NCBI RefSeq assembly: GCF_964340395.1
Contig: NC_135562.1
Coordinates: forward strand, 15,823,296-15,887,295
Source of the DNA: Glandiceps talaboti
Taxonomy: Eukaryota; Hemichordata; Enteropneusta; Spengelidae
Length of the DNA stretch: 64,000 nucleotides
Direction: 5' to 3'
The notes under the pieces were generated by a model. It was given only the letters and a program-made list of their open reading frames with translations, did not search any database and had not been told where the DNA came from. Shown here piece after piece: positions 21,564 to 34,300 of the stretch. The first letter of the stretch is position 1. Each line of letters opens with the position of its first letter. Position numbers and translations under genes: made by a program.

Positions 21564-21706
21564 TGATACATCCCCACCCGAGGAAGATCAGGGAGGCTAT
21601 CAACACCAGACGCTACAATCCTAGGATCAACAGAGACGGGGGCATCGAACTATTTAATAACATCTACAATTGGCGGATCATACCGCCACCTAGTGGTCAG
21701 CTGTGA
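21564..21706 (+). mobile_element. short C-terminal fragment of a retroelement polyprotein (possibly Penelope-like)
   Basis: One plus frame reads HPRKIREAINTRRYNPRINR, then DGGIELFNNIYNW, and ends at TGA near 21706. The pattern of basic residues, a K-I-R-E-A-I-x-T-R motif and N-R-D-G-G matches the region following GIY-YIG domains in Penelope-like and related retroelements. Only about 45 codons remain, so family assignment is tentative. Confidence 0.4.
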
Positions 21707-23355
21707 CTATGGAATTTCTCATTTTGATGATTGACAAGTATAGGTTACAGTCCGATTTGAGATATCTCCTTCCAACTCCAATATGTATTTGTAAATGCAT
21801 GTAAATATATAGTATCTGTATGTATGGACACGAAGTCGATCAGTGCCACTGTTATTTTACTGAATTTTACCATGAAACTTTGAGTTGAACGTCTCCAGAA
21901 TACGCGACTAGGTGTGGGTGTGTGTGTGTGGGGGGGGGGGGGTACCGAACGACTGGGGTTGGAGGCTACGAAAACTTCTGTGTGCATTCACTGTCATTGT
22001 AGCGGCATAATCTTTTTTAGAGCGCGAAGGAGGCTTGCGAACAAAATTGTGAGCCTGCACTAGCTGCAACTTGGAGGGACATCATTTTCATCAAGTAACC
22101 AAAGATGTATTCACTGAAAATCTGTTATTTATCTTTTATTTAGTGGTCAATATTATCTGTAGGTAGTTCAATGGCAAGTTTAAATCTTGAGCGACATGAA
22201 AGTTGTCAATTTGATGATTGGCAAGTACAGGTTACACTGCAAATTACTATATTACCTCATTGTACATGTTAATCATTGGTCGATATTTGCCATAAGTAGT
22301 ACAGAAACAGGTTGAGGGCGCTGCTTTCTGGGTGCAGACCTAAAAACCAATTTGATTTGATTTGATTTGATTTGATGAGGTGATACAATACTAGTACTGT
22401 TCATGGTGTGTAGATATTACAAGTAACTTATTGTACCTAATTCCAGTTGCAGCCAATATCTAAGTCATATCCAAAACCTAGGGTTGGTCACGTACAACAG
22501 ATAACCATGAAAACATCGTTGCTTCCGAAATTTAAGCACATGATTGTTCATATCTGTCATTGGAAGGGGTGAGGTGGGGTGGGAGGGGGTGGGGCTGTAA
22601 TGGGGGGGGGGCTGTAATTATTGTCAATGTTAACCGACAGTTACTATGGTAACAACTACATACGTAAAGCTAGTGATATAATTACAAAACGTTGACAGTT
22701 TTGTGGTTAATAATTGCATACTGTTGGGATGCAAAAACATAAAAAAGAACCCCCAGACTTGCACAATCGTCGCCCAGGAAAAAACAGAGGTAAAAAACCT
22801 AGTATATAAAGGTAAAAAAAATATTCTCTGGAAACCTGTGTCCGTGGCCTTGCGACTTGTACCGGGTAGAGAATGTCGGACCTCATTCGATTTTACATAG
22901 ATCTACGCAATAGAATAAAATACATGAAAGTACACAGTACATAAATTAGAACTGGAACGGATACAAAATGAAATGTGTCCGTCTACGAAGAAAGCACTGA
23001 CTAGACTACCAGTTCACCCTGAACCAATGCCCAACACACGTGGTCACACGACATGTGACCGTCACCTTTATGCCTCTAATTGCTCAAGGTCAGTATTCTA
23101 TTTAGGCGAAACATTGAGACATTAATTTACCTCTATACTACGTACCGCGGGAAATACTAAGTCTACACATGTGTAAGCTGTACAAATAATAGTAAACCTG
23201 ATGTTCCGTGCGCAGAAGTATTCTAACCTTTGCCTGAAAGGTCACTTTAGCGATTGGTTACAGCTACATGTATGTGACATGCTATGCAAGCTTGAAGGTC
23301 ACCCCTGTGTAATTATGTAAATAGTAAAACCAATTGCACTGTAGCATTGTCAATA

Positions 23356-23985
23356 ATGGCTGCTAGCGATCCACAGTTCTACGAGTACATCGTGGTCGGC
23401 TGTGGAGGAATAGGCAGTGCTACTATCTACTGGCTTTCCAGGAGAGTTGGTCCAAGTAGGTATAGAATTTGAGGTCAATGGAATGTAATATTAATCGAGT
23501 CGACACTTCTATGTTCGAGCACTAGCAATTATTGTTTTCATACTTATTAACGAAAACAATTTCAATACTACACACCCAGTTATATGCTTATATCAAGGTA
23601 GTTATGAGATAATAATGTGGTGGATTCAGTAGTTAAAAATATTTGTTAACCCTGTGTTTGTTCCATTGCTTTGGATAACACAGACCGACTGATGAATAGT
23701 CCAGACGGTGAACACAACAAACACAATGGCCTCGACCAGTGACCCTTGCTTTGACCTAAATTGAAAAAGGTTTATTTGTATTGCTATTGAGATGTAGACA
23801 TGGTGTTTATATTACATCTCAGTTCTAGAAGTGTGTCATCGTCGATAGCGTCATTGAATATATTATAATAACGAAAAGAGAACTGACGAGGTACTCCTAG
23901 GCTAACCTATTTTGCATGCAATTAACACATTTTTTAATGGTGTGTGTTCGTACGCCTGTGTATCTATGCATGTATGTATGTATGC

Positions 23986-24018
<33 letters not shown>

Positions 24019-24056
24019 TGTATGTGTGTGTGCGTGTGTGTACGTATGTATGTATG

Positions 24057-24090
<34 letters not shown>

Positions 24091-27000
24091 TGTGGGGAGG
24101 GGAAGAGTTGCCTCCAATATGGCTTGGTTCGAGCACTTATTTCAATCTATTTAGTGGTAACTATAATTGACGATACTAGTATTATCTTACCTAACCAATG
24201 TGTGATGGCATACATATTATGCTATTATTAGTGGCTCATTCGTGTGAATGTTTTAATATGCCTTTAATTTGTCAATGCTTGTTGGTATGATATTTGAATA
24301 CACAATTGCATTCGTTCATTTAGATGTCCTTGGACTTGAGCAATTCAAATTGGGTCATAACCATGGCGGTTCACAGGACCATTCCCGAACAATGTAAGTA
24401 AGATGATTATTGTTGTTGTTGTTGTTTTTTCTTGTTATTTATCTTTTATAAAAACATGCTACATGTCCTTCTCATCGTACAAAACTTAAACATCCAAAAC
24501 TAAGCAAAAGAGGAAAGAAAATAGCAAAACAAAACAATCAACACAGCGCAATTTTAGATTGCGTTAATTAAAAATATAAAATATCTGAAAATAAATATAA
24601 AAATATTGCCAAATTAAACGTCTACTTATGTGGTACAGTTACCTGTTGTCTTGTAGGCGGGTTGCGAATGCTAAAGAGAAGTATATCAAATTATTCCAGG
24701 ACAGCTACAGTGCATTTGAAGAAGTAGAAGAAGAATCTGGTATACAGTTAATCTACAAGACTGGTGGTTTACAACTTTTCGCTAGTAACTCACCAAGCAA
24801 TGACTTTTTGGTGGAAAAAACGAAATCTAACCTGAAAAATAACAATCTCGAGTAAGTTGAGAAAAATGTATCATCATGTAGTGCAGTTCTGGGTATTTGG
24901 TAGATGACAGACAAACATACATGACATGACAGTGGCACGTAGACACAGAGGAAAGTGAAACGGTTTGATGAGAATGCTAGTTGTACTAAGTAACTCACAC
25001 GCTTTTAAACATTTATCACGAAGGCATTCGCCCTCTATGGCATAAGATGTCACATATTCTGTCAATAAAATAGATTCTTACTTATATACATTGAAAAGTA
25101 TTTAAACAATTTCATTATTTAAATTTCCCCAAATCAATATGCTATATCAAAAAGTATTTGAGATTCATATTAATACTAATTATGCTAGTCAGTGCACGCA
25201 GATTTAACCCCCCCCCCCAAAAAAAAAAGAAAAGAAAGAAAAAAGAAAAAGAAGGATGTAACTACAAACTTTATAAATTATGTGCAAATAGGAGTAATTT
25301 ATATGCTGTCAATTTCTACAAAAGAACTAATGAGATCTATAGAAAACAATATAGAATACGTGCAACAGATTTTATTTTTTTCGAATCGGTTGTTCCTGGG
25401 AAAATAATAATACATACATACATACATACATACATACACTACCAGACAAATGTAACTTGACCAACACTCGCGGGACAAATGCATTCGAAACGCGGGGAAA
25501 TTTGCGTGACACGCAAATGCGTGTTGGGAGTCACGTGGAGTACTCGCGTTATATCCCTCGTGTTTCATTTCAACCCGTGTGTTGCGTGTCACACTGTACA
25601 TGCATGTCTTTTTAAGTGTTTCAAGATTTCACATCATGGTAGTGTAGAATGATATTCATGAACCAAGGATGCATTCTGCACACCCAAAAAATGAAACATT
25701 TACTGTTTACGTTGTTTTCTGTTACTAGACTCAAACGTGTGACTATTACACTTCACGTAAGCATGCGGCTTGTTGTGTTGTGACCATGTCGTGACTAACT
25801 GTATTCGACTACATCGTTTGGCGTCTTTCACAATTGCGATTGTACATGTATGTAATAAAACGTGCCTGCACACTTGACGACTCAAAACATGAGATGAACG
25901 ATATCTTCCGGTCGATGAAAGACGGGCGCGTTCACTTCGTCTTTATTATGCATATTGAAAATGTCTTACTGTGTTGCTTATGTGACTACTTCCGGTTTTA
26001 GTACAATCCGTAATTTTAACAGTTAAAACATATACTAGTATTAATAACTTCAGCCTCAGACAACTATAGTGGTTTGAGTTTCAGCTAAACAACAGCAAGG
26101 CTTTCATATTGCCGTAATAGCCGGCAATTTACATGTTTGTGTATTTATCATTTGGAAGTAGCTTACAGCATGAAGGTAGACAAAGGTTGTGATTTTACTA
26201 GTCTAGTAACTAGTAGGGAAACAATGAGATTACTTAGCTACACAGTGCACAAGTCGTACAGATACCCGTAAAACACGTTTCTAACTTGAATGGGAACAAG
26301 ACGAAACATACACTGTACTTCAACATTATTCAGAGTCGTCGCCATGTGGAGGTCACGAGTGTTATGGTCAATACAAATATGTACAGTGTATGAGAAAATG
26401 ACCGTGCGAGTAGAATACATTTGCATTAACACTCAAGGCTAGCGACTTTTTCTACTCCGCTGCAGGTGATAACACAATTTCATATTTACCCACTTCTTAT
26501 GAATGGCTTCCAATGAAATTTAGTTTGTGTCTTATAAATCTTTGAGCATAGACGTCGTTTCTCTCCAACCTTACGCTATGCTTTGAGTTTGTAACATGTT
26601 GGAAACGACGACGTCATCAGTGGACATTTCTGCGCGCAATGTACATAGGCTTATAAGTATTGTTAAAGTCAACGACACCCGGGACTTGTATTCTCACAAG
26701 TAGTTTTTGAACTTTTTACTGAAGTTCAAACGATTAAAAGAAGTGTTTTAGTGGTCTGAGACTTAAGTCGTGGTTTTGTCCTTGGAGTTTAATGAACACA
26801 CACTAGATTTGTTTAGTTTCCTACCCTATTAAATTGTCTTACACATTACATCGAATGTTATCCTGGATGTGTTTAAACACCGTAGTTTATTTATTTTAGG
26901 GATAACGACATCTAATCTATGCTTGTGTCAACAGTTCTTGAAATGTGCACGTATGTCATTTTAGCGAGTGTTATGTTTCTTGAAAATCGTTTTTGAAACA

Positions 27001-28232
27001 GAAAGCATTTTTATATCGTTGCTACATGAAACGATCAATAACTAAATTTGTTGTAGTGAAAAAAAAAGGATAGTAGCCCTAATCACGTTTATTTACGCTG
27101 TGTGCAATCATTACAGATTCAATGAACAAGTACGTCTTTTACAGTAGATTTTTACATGTTATATTTTCCGTACCGTCTCGGGCGAAAATCAGTAGTGCGT
27201 TCATCATGCATCATGTTGCTGTCTTTGAAACGACGGCATGGTCGTGAACTATTGTCGTTGGCTTGTTTTTGACTTAAGCCTAGTCTTTGATTTTCAAGTC
27301 CATTGATCGTTTCTTACATATGATTCGTCATGCGTCAGGACATATTATGTAATATGTTTGACTGCTGCTATTGTGTTCCTATTTTATATTTTCTGACTGG
27401 AGAGCTATCACAGTAAATCATTCATGTTTTGCCCATGTGCATGCGTGTAGCATGTTATTGTTCACATCTGCATTTACCTGTAAAATACATTGTGATTGAT
27501 CGACTTCGACTTGCGCAACATGTCTGCTAGCTAGGTATGAGAACGCTCTTCAAAGTTCAAAGTTCGAATTGCGTGAAATATAATTAGCGACACATAACTT
27601 CGACCATGGGTGGATTGGTGGAGATTCTGTCAAAATACCAACTAACGTGTAACCAACGAAATCTCATGACAATAATTTTCATTTTCAATACTTTCTTAGA
27701 TTTGCTAATTACGTGTATTTGCAATAGGAGAATTCTGCCGTTGCAAGGTTGACGCAATCTTTCGCTTACCGAGATTAGTAGTTAAGGTTATAGACCACGA
27801 TAAAGCTAGAAAAAATTACAAAATTAACTTTTTGGGGGGAAATGACTACCAACCATTTGAGCTATCATTGTATGCAACCCAAATAAATGTAGCACTTCTC
27901 AATCTTGAGATATGGGAAGGAATAAAAAACCAAAACAAATGCACATGGCTTTACAACCATTTGCACACTTTATTATAATATAACGGAAAGTGTCAAGTAC
28001 TAGGCAGCTCATTAGCATACATTTGACGAAATGTGTCAAGTACTTGGCTACTCATTTACATAAACTTGCTGATACAGAACAGTCTCAGACCAGTAAAAGA
28101 ATTGCTATGGTCATGGTACAGTGTACCACAAGTATGAATAACAAGAGGACGTCCTTCCAGTGTCAAAAAAGAGTTGCCCAATAATGTAATGAGCGAGCTA
28201 AAAAAATGAATAAAGAGAATGAATTAGAGTTG

Positions 28233-28329
<97 letters not shown>

Positions 28330-31300
28330 TCAGTCTTTTCAAGATATTGCTTATAACCGATTGTCTACTCAAAACTATTTAAATGGTGAAAACATTTCTC
28401 AATTTTAATGAAATTTTACTGTGCATAAAGGAATGTATTACAATAGGTGTCAAAATGCAAGTGAAAGTCAGCTTTGTTACAGTTTAGCACAGATGGTCTT
28501 TGCGAAGTCTTCCAAAACCCAAAGGCATCCTACAACAAAGAATGGTGGAAAGGTGTAAATAGTACCACATCATCACAATTTTAAACAAAAAAGGGAAAAA
28601 AGTACTTATCAGCTGATTTATCAGCAACGCATCGATCCTCTGGGGAATCCATTTTCGCTATCTAGGCGAAGTAATGATTCATAGCCTAGGTTTACAAAAC
28701 ATACTCGCCCTTGTGGTACAGTAGTGGTGATTATGTTTCAGCGAGTGAAGTCAAAACCCACGATTTGGAAGTTATCTTTTCGTGAACCACATGCATAGCT
28801 ATTTTGTAATAAAAAAAATAACTCACCACTCGTATCTCTCCCGTTATCTAGTAATCTATCTGTTAGACCTCGGATGTTCTTCCGTTACAATTACGACACA
28901 CGACCTAACATCGCTATCGAGGATGTTTGGGCAAGCCCTCACTGCAAACTTCGTTCGCTTATATGTTATAGTAACTTATACGAAAGAAAGCCCGAACGTC
29001 TAGCAGCAAGACTAGTTATCTAGTACATGACAGGTCAACAGATCGTTTCCATGTAAACATAATACATATACCGTCCCGTGTTGTTCATCGACACTACTTC
29101 ACTTAGGTGACACTAAATAAAATGTCACAGAAACGAACAACGTGGTACATTGTCATTCCCAGTTATTGAATTTTTGGGTACATGTCCTCAAAAATCTACG
29201 ATATTCAATGTACAGATTTTCCATCGGTATACGCGGTACGTCAGTATCGAACGCTAAGTCCGCCCCCGCCCCCTTCCCTTCGTAGCACGTAGTACGTGTC
29301 ATCACGCTACAGTCTTCGACCTTCCAAATGCGAAGTCGTCGTATACGCGTAGTAGAGCGAAGCTGTCGGATAACTATCCCTCTTGAAAACTATGTACTCG
29401 CTTATTTCATTTTCTTTTGATTGAGTTCATTACCAACCACAAATTGACACGAGGTGGTTTCGTCTTCTTTCTAAACACGGCCCGTGCTCACTGAAGCCCT
29501 CGCGTGGTGCCGTGTCATCTCCGACTATTTTTGCTTTTGTAAAAAAAAAATTAATATGCCGAAGAGCTAGAGACATGAGAGAGCTATATTGCTAGAAGTG
29601 TCTAACAGTTTTCGTTTTGCATTGACGTTGAAGCGATGTGTTGAATCATAGATCCTCCACCCATGGTTGAATGTACTGTGTATGCTGTATCCAGATGAAC
29701 CGGCGCTGGTAGACACAACAAATTCAACAATGGCAACATATCAAATTACAACAATAGTGGTGCGTCTTTTGACGTTGATTTCGACACAGATACATGTTAT
29801 GTATCAAAATAAAAACAATCGACTCTGAGTAAGATGCTTCTAAGCAAAACATAGTAGTATTAGTACATCTACAATCGCGACCGGACTATACATTGTTACT
29901 CCAAGAAAATACCATCATACTAAATATGTTTTATGAAGCTAACTAGATTCTTTATTAGTTAAAACACCACTTTCAAAGCATTTGGTATATTTTCCGTCGT
30001 TTCATGTTGAACGGGAACCCAGGGAACATTTACTCTCTCACCGGAAACCACTACGTTTATTTTACATAAAACCTGAGACCGCTAAAACGTAGCTTGACAC
30101 TCTGCTTTCCATAAAAGGAAGTAGGCTCCGCCCTCAATTTGTTCGCAAACATATGCAAATGAGGAAGTTAATTTTTAACCCGAATAGCCAAAATCGCATG
30201 TCGAATAGTGGGCGTTGGCTACCTTTGAACTGACAGATTTCATATTTTTTGGCCAATAGAATGGTCATAACATGGAAAAAAACAAATTTTCTAAGGTGAT
30301 AAAGGATGTGACACTTACAACTTTTCTGTAAGGAATGTGTTAAACGTTTTTTGTTTGTTTCAACCCAAACACATGTTTTTGTCATTTTCTCAAGTTTACA
30401 TTTTGTAAAGAATTGCGTTACTTTGTGGAAATTAGCAACCTCAAAGAGTACCCGACAATAACAAACACAGTAGGATCTTATTCACCACGTCAGTGGCTCC
30501 AAAACCGTGTCTCAGATTTTTGATTGCGTCTTTTGTTCGAAAGTAAGACGGATTTAGATGAGACATACATGGTTTATTTGGACACTATTTATTATTATTT
30601 ATATATCTTCGTTACAAAAACAGATAGGAAAAATCTGAGACACGGTTTTGTAGCCACTGACGTGGTGATAAACACTGTGCGTCGTTTTCTATTGTTGGTC
30701 GAAATTTGAAGGAGCTAATTTTTGTTGAACCAAACATGCAAATTATCACGTATGTAGAGGTCACGTGATCTGAAGTACATAAAACCAAATTTTACTAATT
30801 TCATTGTAAAGAGTGGATCAAGAGCTTTCAGAAAATGTATAGTTATGGATGTGTATAATCATTACTTTCTTAACTGCAAACCAATATCAGCAAGGGACAT
30901 TGAACGTGGTCTATAACCTTAAATCACTTGTACACTAACATGAAGTGGTTTCGCAACATTTTGTATAAAACACTTCCGAGTACAAATATGTAAATCTTAC
31001 TAATTTCTTTTCCTGTTACAATGATGTGATTTTGTGTAGAATGTGTCAATTGTTTTAATGTCAGGGCCCGTAATTTTCACATGAAGTTTTCTTGTCCGTC
31101 GGGAGAACGGATTTATGTTTTCACTTGTTCAGACACAAAGTTTACTTGGCAAAAGGCGTCGGTCGACGGCCTACCTGACTTATAGTATATTGAATACTGT
31201 AATATTTCATTATGATAAAATAATTGTAAATGGTATGGCATGAAACAATATACTTTGAGTATTTTTGTTGATGTTAGTTTTCGAAATTCAAATTTCAATT

Positions 31301-34300
31301 TCGACGGATCAGGAGAGGGTATTGTCATCACCTTGACATGTTGAAATAACAGCAGATAGGAAATTTAACTGTTTAGTCCTTGAATTTAAAAAATCTCCAG
31401 GGGAGGGCGGGAACTCCCTGCCGTACCCACCACCCACTTGGCTCCTTCAAACTTCAAATCAACTTTTACCGTTTACCTTTCAATTTTACCAGCAATAAGT
31501 GCTTGTAGTCTAGCTATCGTTACAACAACTTCCTCACGTCATTTATACATGTACGCCACAATACAACATGTACATGTGATCATGACACGCGTGTACCATG
31601 TCTTCACTTTAATAGTGAGGTCATGCAAGGAGGACTTTAATAGCTATCCATGTAATACGTCGATGTCAAGTCATACCAAATATGATCCAGTATTTATGTC
31701 AGAAGTGGAACTAGTTAATTGTATCTGCTGTCCAGTAGTGGAATGTGATGAGCTAAAATAATACATTATAAATGAACTGCTATCACACTATCATAGGTTT
31801 TGACAACGCTTCACACATGCATAAAAAGTGTGTTGTTTTCAGTGTCACTCAACGGTCACCCAACTCTCGTGGCCCGGGATTATTTTCGTGGCTATCCCGA
31901 AAGGGTCTATAACACATTTTCAGACGATAAATTCTTTGAAATAACAACCATTTAATTAACGTGTGCGTCTTTTGATTTACAAAATGTATATAATATGCTA
32001 CAAATACACGAATCCTGTAGTTTATTGAGTGTCCGTATCGTTCAGTAAACCCTCGTGGGGTGGGATAATTTATGTTGACTTTACCTCATAAGTGACAAAT
32101 TTGATAGAGAAATTAAACCTAAGCCTGAATATTCGTCGATGGAAAATAAATATTCTTAGTTACTTTTACATACGGGAGTATTCTGAATGTTTGTCTATAG
32201 ACTAGGGTTCGCACGGTCCTGGAAAACCCTAGAATTTCAAACCCTCCCTAGAAACCCTGGAAAATGCACCCTAACCCTAAAAATGATCGCGATCGATTGA
32301 TTGGCGATCGACATTTCAGTACGTGCTCGAGCACATATTCACATGATTCACTACACTCGTTGAATAACCTTTTTACCCTTTATACTGTACCATACGAACT
32401 TTTGGTTTTGCCCTGTTCGGAGTCCATCAACGTCATATCAACGTTCTCTTGATTACATGACCTGACTATTAATTTTCAAAATTATTACATCAAGTTTCCA
32501 CTTTAAACACGCCCATCTGAAGCCCTGATCGACGTGTAAACTTAACAACTGTAAATTAAAAGGGAAATGCCTGACATATTCGATGATATCGTCTAAAAGT
32601 CTAACATTTTGGATAACTATCCCTTTTCCAATGATCGGTAATATCGGATAAAAGACTTCGTCTTGAAAGTCTAAGTTATTCAATGTGTTAGATATATATC
32701 GGATAGCATCGATAACATCGATAACATTTGATAAATATGCTTCATTGGGAAGGAATCTCTGTCGTCTGGATAGGTATTCAAAATGTTTGTTTTTTAGACA
32801 ATATTATCGGATAAAAACGCTTCATCGGGAAGAGAATTCCGTCGTCAAGTTTGTCTAAGTTTTTCAAAATGTTATATGTTTAACGATGCTATCGGATAAC
32901 ACCCGACACTACCGTACAGGCGTAGGCACACGTCCACACAAATGGCTGTCTGATATAGTTATTTTTCGTTGAAATAGAATTGACGAAATGCAATAACAAC
33001 GTAGTACATTTTTGTAATTACATTTCTTCTTGTAGACGTAGGTATTGTTTTCAAGTTGCACTATCACCGTTTTGATTTCTGAAGGCCAGAGTTAATATGT
33101 AGTTTATTGAATGTCATGGTGTAACTCTGTCGTTCACGCAACCCTCGTGTTGCGGGACCATATTTCCATTTTGTACTTGTTAAGGATGCATAATTTTTTT
33201 CTTGCATTCATTTAATATGACAGCTTTTATCACCACAATAGTTAAAGGGAACACACTGAGTGCGTACGTATATATATCAAAGATAACTGTTTTTGCTGCA
33301 TACTTGGTATTCACAGTATTCGGCCACTTTTTCATCTCCTCGTATCACAGGTTCATTTTTGTGACTATCGAAAAAGAGACAAGTTATGCTTTCAAAAATA
33401 AACGTTTGAAGAATCTGTGAATCTTTTTATCTCGCAAATATAATAAATAATGTAAGTTTTCTCAATACCTCACCGGCACAGACAGCATGTACATGTACAT
33501 GCACATTGTACATGTACTGTGGTGCGTCAACTCGCGTGACTTGGGCCGTGTTTCGTGGCTAACCTTAAATGTCAAATCTTATATGAGATATGATAAAACT
33601 GCTTAGTTGAAAAGGGATCTCCGTCATCTAGATAGTCTAAGTTACGAAACTGTTAGATTTTTGGACGATGTTATCGGATAAAAACGCTTGGACGGGAAGG
33701 GACCTCCGTCATCAACTTTGTTTAGTACGTTATTCAACATGTTAGATTAATTTATTTGGTCGGCGTGTAGTCATCCAGGATGCTTGCACGAAATACATTT
33801 ACTACATTATTTTATACATTCACTACTTATTATTACGAATGTACATTGCATGTTTGATTTCATTATCTCAGCACAAGAAAAAAAAACGTACCATAAATCT
33901 TAATCACTAATTCATCTGCTTTTACATGTAATACATCTAACATGACGCTGTCGTACATGGCACACATCTACATGTACACACATTTTAATTGACTGAAATG
34001 GTTGTCCGATACAATTATTTTTCGTTGAAATAAAATAGGCAAAATGCAATACAAAGTAATTTATTTTTATCTTATAAACGTAGGTATTCTTTTCAAGTCG
34101 CACTATCACATGCCAGTTTACATGAGAGTTATGTAGTGTACATGTACATGTGTATAAGATGTCACGATGTAACTCTGTCGTTCACGCAACACGTCACGCA
34201 ACCCTCGTGTTGCGGGACCATATTTCCAGTTTGTACTTTGCATCTTTTCTAAGCTTTTGTCACCAAAGTCATTTTAAGGAGGAACACGCCGAGTTTGTAC

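Larger units (their letters stand above)
20333..23355. other. intergenic region upstream of the first amine oxidase gene
   Basis: There is no supported gene. It holds a CA/CG-rich repeat (about 21240-21362), a retroelement tail fragment (about 21564-21706), a G run (about 21931-21941), a TTTGA pentamer run (about 22350-22375) and a G-rich stretch (22565-22612). The last few hundred bases probably contain the oxidase promoter, but no TATA box is obvious. Confidence 0.4.
27786..30918. mobile_element. 3.1-kb non-autonomous element with TTAA target duplication
   Basis: Ends GGTTATAGACCACG and CGTGGTCTATAACC are perfect 14-bp inverted repeats, each flanked by TTAA (27782-27785 and 30919-30922). 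TTAA duplications are used by piggyBac and Kolobok elements; which applies is not decided here. No transposase frame is present. It holds a CT microsatellite, one copy of a dispersed repeat and a 187-bp MITE. It is nested in the 20-kb CACTA-like block. Confidence 0.65.

Noticed and set aside
32256-32282. Telomere-like CCCTAACCCTAA
   Set aside because: There are only one to two units within a longer ACCCT-rich repeat, present in both inverted arms; it is not an interstitial telomere array.
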